Part shown: positions 1-6,692 of the stretch, one piece after another
Layout: each line of letters opens with the position of its first letter
How positions within the stretch are numbered: the stretch's first letter is position 1
DNA from: an archaeon
GTDB lineage: Archaea > Methanobacteriota > Methanobacteria > Methanobacteriales > Methanobacteriaceae
Length of the DNA: 6,704 nucleotides
Assembly: GCA_024409185.1 (NCBI GenBank)
Contig: JAKSUD010000052.1
Location: 1 to 6,704, forward strand
Direction: 5' to 3'
Notes under the pieces: generated by a model
What the model was told of the DNA's origin: nothing
What the model saw: the letters and a program-made list of their open reading frames with translations, nothing else
The model's database searches: none
Translations under genes and position numbers: made by a program

Positions 1-1
1 T

Positions 2-442
2 ATTACTCACCCAATTCCAGATTTAACTGGATATATTACTGAAGGGCAAATCGTACTTGCAAGAGACATCCATAGGAAAGGTATTTACCCACCTGTAGAT
101 GTACTTCCATCCTTATCTCGTTTAATGAGTGGGGGTATTGGTGAAGGCAGAACTCGTGATGACCACAGTGGTGTATCTGACCAACTTTACTCTGCATATG
201 CAGAAGGTCGTGAATTAAGAGATTTAGTTGCTGTAGTAGGGGAAGAAGCTCTTACTGAAAGAGACCAAAGTTTCTTAGCTTTCGCTGATGACTTTGAACA
301 ACAATTCATTACTCAAGCAAAAGACGAAGACAGAACTATTGTTGAAACTTTAGATCTTGGTTGGAAATTATTAACCGTATTACCTAAAAACGAACTTAAA
401 AGAGTTAAAGATGAATTTGTTGCAAAATACTACCCAGAATAA
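2..442 (+). CDS. atpB: A-type ATP synthase subunit B, C-terminal part (5' end outside window)
   Basis: This is the final 146 codons of the non-catalytic nucleotide-binding subunit B of the membrane-attached A1AO ATP synthase, which couples ion flow to ATP synthesis. The reading frame is open from base 2 and ends in TAA at 440-442. The fragment begins [17 protein letters not shown] and continues through LPSLSRLM to [11 protein letters not shown], all typical of archaeal/vacuolar subunit B. The Arg in SLSRL (codon 119-121) aligns with the arginine finger of the alpha/B subunit family; that assignment comes from family knowledge. An ATG at 125 lies inside the conserved core and is not the true start. 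The C-terminal helical part ends in KYYPE. Codon use includes many C-ending and preferred codons, unlike the ATP-grasp gene downstream, as expected for a highly expressed gene. atpD follows after 101 bases, the usual order at the end of methanogen ATP synthase operons. Confidence 0.97.
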   Translation: MTHPIPDLTGYITEGQIVLARDIHRKGIYPPVDVLPSLSRLMSGGIGEGRTRDDHSGVSDQLYSAYAEGRELRDLVAVVGEEALTERDQSFLAFADDFEQQFITQAKDEDRTIVETLDLGWKLLTVLPKNELKRVKDEFVAKYYPE

Positions 443-460
443 GTGGGTTTGTATTTAATT

Positions 461-511
461 AAATCTATTCATTAGATTTGATGGATTAATAAATTCATCA
501 ACATTAAATCT
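461..511 (+). promoter_or_regulatory. Alternative RNA hairpins in the atpB-atpD spacer
   Basis: The 101-base spacer holds a perfect 7-bp stem, AAATCTA (461-467) with TAGATTT (473-479), loop of 5. An 8-bp stem with one G-U pair follows at once: GATGGATT (480-487) with AATTCATC (492-499), loop AATA. A second copy of AAATCT (506-511) can pair with AGATTT (474-479) instead of the first copy, enclosing the second hairpin. The two arrangements exclude each other. The structure lies about 20 bases before the atpD ribosome binding site, so a role in processing, stability or translation balance is possible. That role is inference. Confidence 0.4.
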
Positions 512-532
512 TTTATTCGTAAATATTATCTT

Positions 533-540
533 AGGAGGAT
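533..540 (+). promoter_or_regulatory. Strong ribosome binding site of atpD
   Basis: AGGAGGAT ends 3 bases before the ATG at 544 and is nearly a full complement of the archaeal 16S rRNA 3' end. It fixes the atpD start and suggests efficient independent initiation despite the 101-base gap after atpB. Confidence 0.85.
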
Positions 541-543
541 AGT

Positions 544-1227
544 ATGGCAGAAGAAATTCTTAGTGGTATTAACCCAACTCGTATGGAGTTACTTGCTCTT
601 AAAAAGAGAGAAAAACTTGCGGTTAATGGTCACAGTTTACTTAAACAAAAACGTGATGCATTAATTAAAGAGTTTTTTGATATCTTAGATAGAGTTCAAG
701 GGGTTCGTGAAAATGCCGAAAAAACTTTAACTGAAGCTTATGTTGCACTTACTGAAGCTCAAATTACCATGGGTGATTTAGCTGTTCAAAAAGCAGCATT
801 ATCTGTTAAAGAATCTGTAAAAGTAGACATTTCTTCAAGAAGTATTATGGGTGTTTCCGTACCAGTTACTGATATGGAAATGGAATCAAGAACTTTAGTT
901 GAAAGAGGTTATGGTTTTTCTGACACTTCTGTTCAATTAGATGAAGCTGCAAAGAAATTTGAAGAAGCTTTAAAATTAGTTATTGAACTTGGTGAAGTAG
1001 AAAAAACTATTTATCTTTTAGCTGATGAGATTGAAGCTACTAAACGTAGAGTAAACTCTCTTGAGCATATTATGATCCCTAAATTCCAAGCTACTATCAA
1101 ATCTATTGATATGAAGCTCCAAGAGATGGAAAGGGAAAACTTCGTTAGATTGAAGATGATTAGATCTACTATGGAGAAAAATGAAGCAGCTGCTTTAGCA
1201 AAAGCTCAAGCAGAAGCTGAAAATTAA
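544..1227 (+). CDS. atpD: A-type ATP synthase subunit D (central stalk)
   Basis: Subunit D forms the coiled-coil shaft of the A1AO ATP synthase rotor. It turns inside the A3B3 head and links it to the membrane ring through subunits F and C. The 227-residue product has the usual family length. Its N-terminal helix carries [13 protein letters not shown] (residues 10-22). A short non-helical middle segment has IMGVSVP (about 101-107). The long C-terminal helix includes [15 protein letters not shown] (about 165-179) and EREN (196-199), and the tail is rich in Ala, Glu and Gln. Both ends are heptad-rich and lack membrane segments, fitting an antiparallel coiled coil. The start is fixed by the Shine-Dalgarno sequence just upstream. 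It is the last gene of the operon: after the TAA there are long T runs and no further gene on this strand before the tRNA. Confidence 0.97.
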   Translation: MAEEILSGINPTRMELLALKKREKLAVNGHSLLKQKRDALIKEFFDILDRVQGVRENAEKTLTEAYVALTEAQITMGDLAVQKAALSVKESVKVDISSRSIMGVSVPVTDMEMESRTLVERGYGFSDTSVQLDEAAKKFEEALKLVIELGEVEKTIYLLADEIEATKRRVNSLEHIMIPKFQATIKSIDMKLQEMERENFVRLKMIRSTMEKNEAAALAKAQAEAEN

Positions 1228-1245
1228 TTAAATAATAATTTAAGA

Positions 1246-1375
1246 GTAAACATAAAGATTTTTTATTATTAAAAAACGAATTTGTTTTTCTTATTTTTAT
1301 TATCTTTTTATTTTTCTATTTTTCTTATTTTTATTTTATTTTTCTATTTTTCTTATTTTGTTTTTATTTTTTAGC
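1246..1375 (+). terminator. U-rich terminator region of the ATP synthase operon
   Basis: After the atpD stop comes a strongly strand-biased stretch of repeated runs of four to six T, broken by single A, C or G, from about 1260 to 1375. Archaeal RNA polymerase terminates at such oligo-T tracts without needing a hairpin, so several successive stop points are likely. No open frame of note lies on either strand here. Confidence 0.75.
1306..1359 (+). repeat. Exact 26-bp tandem duplication inside the T-rich tract
   Basis: Bases 1306-1331 and 1334-1359 are identical (26 of 26), with a period of 28 and 2 bases between the copies. Each unit is pyrimidine-rich on the + strand, with C only in CTA and CTTA contexts. 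The exact match suggests recent duplication, probably by slippage. It doubles the number of terminator T runs. Confidence 0.85.
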
Positions 1376-1460
1376 TATTTTTTGAATTTTATATTTTTCA
1401 CTTTTTTAATGATTATTTTAAGATTTGTTTTTAATATTCTATTTGAATTGTCATTTTTTT

Positions 1461-1502
1461 AATCGATAAATTTATATACTATTTTAGATAAAATATAGTA
1501 TG
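1461..1502 (+). promoter_or_regulatory. Promoter of the tRNA-Gln gene (BRE and box A)
   Basis: CGATAAA (1464-1470) followed by TTTATATA (1471-1478) matches the methanogen stable-RNA promoter: a purine-rich BRE directly before a box A of sequence TTTATATA. Starts usually lie about 25 bases past the box A centre, which places transcription initiation near 1500 and leaves a leader of roughly 30 bases before the tRNA. The exact start base is an inference. Confidence 0.75.
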
Positions 1503-1533
1503 TTGTATTATTACATAATACAATCAATTGTAT
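1503..1533 (+). repeat. Overlapping inverted repeats in the tRNA-Gln leader
   Basis: TTGTATTA (1503-1510) is a perfect reverse complement of TAATACAA (1516-1523), loop TTACA. The right arm overlaps a second perfect pair, ATACAAT (1518-1524) with ATTGTAT (1527-1533), which ends on the base before the mature tRNA. The second pair has only 2 bases at its centre, so as RNA its innermost pairs would open to make a loop. The central ATACAA can thus pair with either flanking TTGTAT. The segment covers nearly the whole predicted pre-tRNA leader. Confidence 0.6.
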
Positions 1534-1605
1534 AGTCCCGTAGGGTAGTGGTAATCCTTCTAGGCTTTGGACCCGGAGACGGCGGTTCGACTCCGCTCGG
1601 GACTA
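1534..1605 (+). tRNA. tRNA-Gln, anticodon UUG
   Basis: A full cloverleaf can be drawn by hand. The acceptor stem AGTCCCG (1534-1540) pairs with CGGGACT (1598-1604), discriminator A1605, and CCA is not encoded. The D arm starts GGGT with AGTGGTAA in the loop. The anticodon loop CTTTGGA (1565-1571) gives TTG at 1567-1569, preceded by T33 and followed by G37. The T arm is GGCGG, loop TTCGACT, CCGCT. No intron is seen. The anticodon stem CTAGG/CCCGG has one A-C mismatch at the middle pair (29-41) and one U-G pair. In methanogens this tRNA is normally charged with Glu and amidated to Gln by GatDE; that is family knowledge, and neither enzyme is in this window. Confidence 0.95.
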
Positions 1606-1610
1606 TTAAT

Positions 1611-1648
1611 TTACTATTTTTAAAATTTTTCTTAATTTCTTATTTTTC
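1611..1648 (+). terminator. T-rich terminator after tRNA-Gln
   Basis: Runs of five T at 1617-1621, 1626-1630 and 1643-1647 begin about a dozen bases past the tRNA 3' end. They fit oligo-T termination by archaeal RNA polymerase. The remaining 97 bases before the next start codon are AT-rich. A weak TATA-like CTATAT near 1664-1669 could serve the next gene, but I do not call it. Confidence 0.6.
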
Positions 1649-1745
1649 AGACTATTTTAGGTATCTATATCGATTATTTTACTTTTTAATATCTGATTAA
1701 TTTAATTATCTAAAATTGTTAAATTTTAACTTATGATGTGATTAT

Positions 1746-3044
1746 ATGAAAAACTTACTTATTATGGGGATTAATACAAGACCAATGGTTAATTCTGCAT
1801 TAAAATTAGATTATAATACTTTTTCTATTAGCTATTTTAAAACTTTAGATTTTATTAATCCTTATTGTGAAAAACATATTTTACATCAAGAAAATATTGA
1901 ATCTGAAGATTCATTTAATTGTGGATCTTTTGAAGATAATTATTCTCCTGAAAAGTTATTATATCTTGCTGAAGAATATTTAGATGCAATTGATAAAATT
2001 GTCTTTAGTACAGGTATTTCAGCAGATGATTTTGTAGGAAAATTTTCTAAGTTTAAAAATAAAATTCGTGGAAATTTAAAAACTGATAATGTTAATGATA
2101 AATTTAAATTTTATAATAAAGTGAAAAATAAATTTAATGTTCCTATGACTTTTAACCCTGTAGATATATATGAAGTTATTGAAATAGCTAATCAATACGC
2201 TAACAATCAATTTATTTTAAAACCTCTTAAAGGATCTGGGGGGTATGGGACTTTTCTTTTAAATAAACAAACTTTAACTAAATTTAAAACAGCTGAATTA
2301 GATTCTACAATTTTTGAGGGAAATTATTTAATGCAGGAATATATTCCAGGTGTAAATTTATCATCATCTCTACTTAGTACAAAAAATGAATCTAAAAATA
2401 TTATAAACACAAGATTATTAACAACTGATGACTTTGTTTACTCAGGAAATATTTTACCATTAACTTTTGAAAGTTTTTCTAAGGGTAATTCATATATAGA
2501 AAATTTTAATTTTAATAATTTTAATAAATTTAATTTAAATTCATTTTCAAAACTTAGTCAAAATATGGAAAATGTTTCTGAAGATTTGATTTCTTATTTT
2601 AATTTAATCGGATCTAATGGTGTAGATTTTATTTTATCTAAAGATGCTTTTAAGAATGAGTCCTTTGATGAGAATGATTTATATATTATTGAAGTTAATC
2701 CAAGAATTCAAGGAACTTATGAATCTTGTGAAGAAGTTTTAGGAATAAATCTTTTAGATGCACATATTAAAGCTTGTGAAGGTGAGATTATTGATATTCC
2801 AGATATAAATAATAATCCTAATCCTCTTTATTCAGTTAAAAAAATAGAATATGCCTCATCAGATATTAATGTTAAAAATTTATCTTTTGATAATGTTTAT
2901 GATATTCCCTATGAAAATGTAAAAATAGAAGAAAATCAGCCAATTGTTACAATTATTAGTTCTGATTATAATTTAAGCTTAGCTATTTCTAATTTAGAAA
3001 ATGCAAGTAATAATGTTAAAAATAATATTGAAATTATTCAGTAA
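1746..3044 (+). CDS. ATP-grasp ligase-like protein (COG2232-like), substrate unknown
   Basis: This 432-residue protein has the marks of an ATP-grasp carboxylate-amine (or -thiol) ligase, which activates a carboxylate as an acyl phosphate. The N-terminal pre-ATP-grasp part opens with LLIMGINTRPMVNSALK (4-20). The ATP-binding Lys and glycine loop are in FILKPLKGSGGYG (156-168), followed by the linker MQEYIPG (196-202), GVDF (292-295), and the Mg-binding motif EVNPR (316-320; Glu316, Asn318, Arg320). The C-terminal DIPYENVKIEENQPIVTI (from about 386) recalls the end of biotin-carboxylase-like COG2232 proteins. Residues 251-268 form an Asn/Phe-rich insert. No signal peptide or membrane span is seen. 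The start has a modest GTGAT Shine-Dalgarno at 1738-1742. Codons are mostly A/T-ending, in contrast to atpBD. Neighbours give no pathway clue. A link to cofactor assembly (tyramine-glutamate ligase MfnD is also ATP-grasp) is possible but unproven. Confidence 0.85.
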   Translation: MKNLLIMGINTRPMVNSALKLDYNTFSISYFKTLDFINPYCEKHILHQENIESEDSFNCGSFEDNYSPEKLLYLAEEYLDAIDKIVFSTGISADDFVGKFSKFKNKIRGNLKTDNVNDKFKFYNKVKNKFNVPMTFNPVDIYEVIEIANQYANNQFILKPLKGSGGYGTFLLNKQTLTKFKTAELDSTIFEGNYLMQEYIPGVNLSSSLLSTKNESKNIINTRLLTTDDFVYSGNILPLTFESFSKGNSYIENFNFNNFNKFNLNSFSKLSQNMENVSEDLISYFNLIGSNGVDFILSKDAFKNESFDENDLYIIEVNPRIQGTYESCEEVLGINLLDAHIKACEGEIIDIPDINNNPNPLYSVKKIEYASSDINVKNLSFDNVYDIPYENVKIEENQPIVTIISSDYNLSLAISNLENASNNVKNNIEIIQ

Positions 3045-3047
3045 TTA

Positions 3048-3087
3048 TTAAAAAATTTTTAAAATTAAATCTATTATTTATTTTTTC
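3048..3087. terminator. Shared terminator between convergent genes
   Basis: Only 52 bases separate the stop of the + strand ligase gene from the stop of the minus-strand mini membrane protein. The + strand has T runs at 3054-3059 and 3080-3086. The minus strand has runs from the A tracts near 3049-3065. Both convergent transcripts can therefore end on oligo-U here. No strong GC hairpin is present. Confidence 0.5.
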
Positions 3088-3096
3088 AATATGTAT

Positions 3097-3249
3097 TTAA
3101 CCTATTACTCCAGTTAAAATTAATATAAATAATATTGTTCCAATTACAATTAAAAAAGTAGTGATTATCATAATTGCATTAATAAGTAAATATAATTTTG
3201 CTTTTTTTTCAGGGTCTTTTAAAGATTGTTTAATTGGATTTCTTTTCAT
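3097..3249 (-). CDS. Small single-pass membrane protein, 50 residues
   Basis: The minus strand reads ATG at 3249 to TAA at 3097 and encodes 50 residues. A charged cytoplasm-like head, MKRNPIKQSLKDPEKKAKLY, is followed by about 30 hydrophobic residues (Ile, Leu, Val, Thr, Gly, Phe) ending in TGVIG. The positive head next to one long hydrophobic helix predicts an inner-side N terminus and one membrane span. There is no other ATG, GTG or TTG in frame between the upstream stop (3295-3297) and this ATG. The Shine-Dalgarno match is weak (AAGG in ACAAGGCC). The non-random charge split and the DPEKK turn argue for a real gene despite its size. It starts 60 bases after the recombinase gene stop and may be its downstream partner, or may use the TATA-like TTATAAAAA near 3277-3285 for an almost leaderless transcript. 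The function is unknown. Confidence 0.7.
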   Translation of the reverse strand: MKRNPIKQSLKDPEKKAKLYLLINAIMIITTFLIVIGTILFILILTGVIG

Positions 3250-3309
3250 ATTATGGCCTTGTTCTGGTTTTTTATTTTTATAATTCTTATTTTTTTAATA
3301 GTCTTAGTT

Positions 3310-4299
3310 TTATTTTAATTTTGCTTGATCATAGAATAATTTAAGTGTATCCATATCTACACTTGTATAAATTTGAGTTGTAGAAAGACTAGCATGTCCA
3401 AGTAATTGTTGAATCGCTCTTATATCAACTCCGTTTTTTAGAAGATGTGTTGCAAATGAGTGTCTTAAAATATGAGGAGTTACTTTTTTTTCAATTCCTG
3501 CTTCTTCACCATATTTTTTAATCATCATTTGAATATATCTTGAAGTTAATTTATTTCCATTTTTATTTATAAAAAGATATTCACTATTACTATCTCTAAT
3601 TTCAATATATCTAAGAATTAAATCTTTAGTAATGTTATCAAATAAAACAAGTCTATCTTTATCTCCTTTTCCTCTTATTCTAATAGTTCTATCATCAAAA
3701 TCAATATCTCTTAAAATTAAGTTAACTAATTCTGATACACGGAGTCCTGAAGAGTAAAGAAGAGCTAAAATAACTTTATCTCTCATTTTTATTTTTTGTT
3801 TGTATAAACTATCTGTTTCATCCCATTTAACTGCATCAATTAAAGCTTTAATTTCATTTTCATTTAATGATTTAGGTAATGATTTGGTTCTTTTAGGATT
3901 TTTAATTTCATCTAAATAATAGATTTGATTATATTCAAGGAATTTTTTACAAACAACAGTATTTAAGTAAATATAATTTTGAGTTACTACTTTACTTCTT
4001 TTTAATTCTGTAATATATTTTTTAAAAGATTTTAAAAATTTACCATCATCATAAATTTTTTCTTCTTCTATATATTTAATAAAGCTTTTTATAATGGAGT
4101 GGTATGTTTTTATTGTATTTTCTGAGTAATTTCTAATTTCAAGTTCAATTAAGTATTCTTCACACATTTCATTAAAATCAAAAACTTCACAAACATGTCT
4201 TAAATTACCATTATTGTCATATTGAGGTAATTCTATTGGAGCTTTCTGTAATCTATTTTGTGATAAAGTTAATTGTTCTGTATTAGAATAATCTGCCAT
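3310..4299 (-). CDS. xerA: XerA-like tyrosine recombinase
   Basis: This 329-residue site-specific tyrosine recombinase cuts and rejoins DNA through a 3'-phosphotyrosine. All catalytic residues can be placed: Arg187 in SSGLRVSEL, Lys211 in RGKGDKDR, His276 and Arg279 in HILRH, His302 in [10 protein letters not shown], and Tyr311 in QIYTS. The N-terminal SAM-like core-binding domain spans about 43-125, with the NTIKTY helix at 61-66. The catalytic domain runs from about 145 to the end. The gene is clearly related to archaeal XerA, which resolves chromosome dimers at dif. A roughly 40-residue N-terminal extension (from [10 protein letters not shown]) precedes the core-binding domain, beyond the usual length of about 280-300. 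No att repeats, phage or IS genes flank it, which favours the housekeeping XerA role over a mobile-element integrase. The start is supported by GGAGG just upstream. Confidence 0.88.
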   Translation of the reverse strand: MADYSNTEQLTLSQNRLQKAPIELPQYDNNGNLRHVCEVFDFNEMCEEYLIELEIRNYSENTIKTYHSIIKSFIKYIEEEKIYDDGKFLKSFKKYITELKRSKVVTQNYIYLNTVVCKKFLEYNQIYYLDEIKNPKRTKSLPKSLNENEIKALIDAVKWDETDSLYKQKIKMRDKVILALLYSSGLRVSELVNLILRDIDFDDRTIRIRGKGDKDRLVLFDNITKDLILRYIEIRDSNSEYLFINKNGNKLTSRYIQMMIKKYGEEAGIEKKVTPHILRHSFATHLLKNGVDIRAIQQLLGHASLSTTQIYTSVDMDTLKLFYDQAKLK

Positions 4300-4306
4300 A
4301 TTTTTC

Positions 4307-4311
4307 CCTCC
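4307..4311 (-). promoter_or_regulatory. Ribosome binding site of the xerA-like gene
   Basis: On the minus strand AAAGGAGGG lies 7 bases before the ATG at 4299. It is a strong Shine-Dalgarno match and supports keeping the unusual N-terminal extension in the protein rather than choosing an internal start. Confidence 0.8.
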
Positions 4312-4338
4312 TTTGCTTTATTAATTTTTATTTAAAAT

Positions 4339-4378
4339 AAGTATACATTAATATTTGTATTTAATATAAAAATAGTTT
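4339..4378 (-). promoter_or_regulatory. Possible promoter of the xerA-like gene
   Basis: On the minus strand, TTTTTATATTA (about 4372-4362) resembles an archaeal TATA box. A start about 25 bases on, near 4340, would give a leader of about 40 bases. The AT-rich setting makes chance matches common, so this is tentative. Its place after the dnaG hairpin and T-tract fits a separate transcript. Confidence 0.35.
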
Positions 4379-4432
4379 TTTATTATTTTTATTAAATTTT
4401 TAAAAATAGTTTTAAGGAATAATAAATAAATT

Positions 4433-4469
4433 AAAAAAAATAAAAAGAGAGACAGTTAAAATAACTGTC
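4433..4469 (-). terminator. Hairpin plus T-tract terminator of dnaG
   Basis: GACAGTTA (4451-4458) and TAACTGTC (4462-4469) form a perfect 8-bp stem with an AAA triloop. Reading the minus strand, it is followed by CTCTCTTTTTATTTTTTTT (down to 4433). It starts 32 bases after the dnaG stop. Stem followed by a T run looks like a bacterial intrinsic terminator; in archaea the T run alone may be sufficient. Confidence 0.75.
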
Positions 4470-4501
4470 AATAAGTTTAGTTTTATGTTAAAAAGATAAA
4501 T

Positions 4502-5809
<1,308 letters not shown>

Positions 5810-5815
5810 AATAAG

Positions 5816-5820
5816 CCTCC
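5816..5820 (-). promoter_or_regulatory. Ribosome binding site of dnaG
   Basis: On the minus strand GGGAGGC sits 6 bases before the ATG at 5809, a strong Shine-Dalgarno that confirms the MGKGEEL start. Confidence 0.85.
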
Positions 5821-5854
5821 CTTGAGCTTTGGTAATTAGAGATAATTTAATAGC

Positions 5855-5874
5855 TAGTTAATTAGTTATTAACT
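5855..5874. repeat. TAGTTAWT tandem and palindrome beside the dnaG start site
   Basis: TAGTTAAT (5855-5862) is followed directly by TAGTTATT (5863-5870). AGTTATTAACT (5864-5874) is a perfect palindrome around one central base. A second copy of the palindrome, AGTTAATAACT, lies at 6133-6143, and the 17-base surroundings of the two match at 15 positions (5860-5876 against 6129-6145). The first copy overlaps the predicted box B, where an operator could sit. An operator role is inference. Confidence 0.4.
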
Positions 5875-5905
5875 TGCACTTATAATAATTAATTATAATT
5901 TAAAT
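5871..5905 (-). promoter_or_regulatory. Likely dnaG promoter (box A and box B)
   Basis: On the minus strand AGTGCAAGT (5879-5871) contains TGCAAGT, the box B sequence described around methanogen transcription starts. About 25 bases upstream lies the TATA-like AATTATAATT (5900-5891, with AT-rich flanks). This would give a 5' leader of about 65 bases. The box B match is the stronger half, because box A candidates abound in this AT-rich DNA. Confidence 0.45.
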
Positions 5906-6266
5906 TATACTGTAATATACATAATTCATAAATAAATAATTCATTAAATGAATAATCTATAAGTTGAAAAATAGATACATTAGCGATATAAATAGTATAT
6001 AGCTTAAAATCAAATACAAAAAAAGTAATTATTATTTTATTTTTAATAATTATTAATTAAATAGCTACTTACTATTAGTTAATTTAATAATTAATTTAAC
6101 TATATAATTTCTAATTATTTCAGTTTCTTATTAGTTAATAACTTGATTATTATAATTCTATTGTAGAATATTTTTATAATCTTTATTAAAGTATAATTAA
6201 CTAATCTAAGGTAATTGCTTAATTATTTTTATCCTAGTTTAATAATTTTATTAAGTATATGGATCT

Positions 6267-6302
6267 AATTCTTAATTAAGAAAATCTCTCTTATTAAGAA
6301 TT
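6267..6302. repeat. Long imperfect hairpin in the AT-rich spacer
   Basis: AATTCTTAA (6267-6275) pairs with TTAAGAATT (6294-6302), and TAAGA (6277-6281) pairs with TCTTA (6289-6293). This gives 14 base pairs with a single bulged T (6276) and a 7-base loop, AAATCTC. The left arm also contains the perfect palindrome TTCTTAATTAAGAA (6269-6282). Outer segments ATCT (6263-6266) and AGAT (6318-6321) could add a distal pairing. No long T run follows on either strand, so it is not a clear terminator. Confidence 0.5.
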
Positions 6303-6556
6303 TCTAAATATATTATTAGATTAAGTTTACCTAGTATTTTTCGTTCATTTTTATTATTGATATTGATTTTTACCATTGAATTAATATATTCTTATAATTT
6401 AATAATTATTTAAGTTATTTCAATATCTTTTTTGAACTCCTATTTTTTATTAAAAAATATCATTTAAGTAATTATAGATAATTATAAAATTATAAGACAT
6501 AACTCTGTAATGTATTGTGTTTTTATAATTTCTTTTAATAATTTATAGTAATAATA

Positions 6557-6578
6557 AGATAAATTTTATAATTTATCT
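6557..6578. repeat. Perfect 9-bp hairpin with tetraloop
   Basis: AGATAAATT (6557-6565) and AATTTATCT (6570-6578) are exact reverse complements around TTAT. The two G-C pairs sit near the base of the stem. It lies in the same AT-rich spacer, about 115 bases before the end of the gap. No function is assigned. Confidence 0.45.
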
Positions 6579-6692
6579 GTTAATAATAATTGTAAATATC
6601 ATTTGTATATGATTTTTAGTATCCACTTAATATTTATCTTAATTCTAATATATAAATTATTTTATATTATTCTAAAACTTTAAAAAGCTATT

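Larger units (their letters stand above)
5880..6692. other. Very AT-rich intergenic region without a credible gene
   Basis: About 800 bases consist almost only of A and T, and I find no convincing gene on either strand. Frames are short, lack ribosome binding sites and show no protein character. Inverted repeats are frequent: a 15-base palindrome centred on 5946 (arms ATTCATT/AATGAAT), TAGTTAA (6076-6082) with TTAACTA (6096-6102), hairpins at 6267-6302 and 6557-6578, and a 19-base palindrome of T and A runs at 6441-6459. No origin recognition box, CRISPR repeat or tRNA was recognised. Long AT-rich spacers are common in Methanobrevibacter, often before large surface-protein genes. Confidence 0.7.

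Noticed and set aside
125..442. A separate small protein starting at ATG 125
   Set aside because: The frame is open without interruption from the window edge and encodes conserved ATP synthase subunit B sequence before this ATG.
1660..1680. A dif-like recombination site near CTATATCGATTATTTTAC
   Set aside because: It does not form two 11-base inverted arms around a 6-base centre, and similar AT-rich strings occur throughout the window.
3310..4299. A mobile-element integrase with attachment site in the nearby tRNA-Gln gene
   Set aside because: The tRNA is 1.7 kb away across an unrelated gene, no copy of the tRNA 3' end was seen near the recombinase gene, and no phage or plasmid genes accompany it.
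6272..6376. A 34-residue minus-strand frame (MVKINI...) in the AT-rich spacer
   Set aside because: There is no ribosome binding site, the composition is what AT-rich DNA gives by chance (Ile, Asn, Leu, Lys), and it runs through the 6267-6302 hairpin.
6441..6459. A 19-base T/A palindrome as a terminator
   Set aside because: It is composed only of A and T runs, has no loop space in RNA without losing pairs, and no gene end lies nearby.
5880..6692. A replication origin beside dnaG
   Set aside because: AT richness and inverted repeats fit, but no recognisable origin recognition box repeats and no orc1/cdc6 gene are in the window; archaeal origins normally sit beside that gene.
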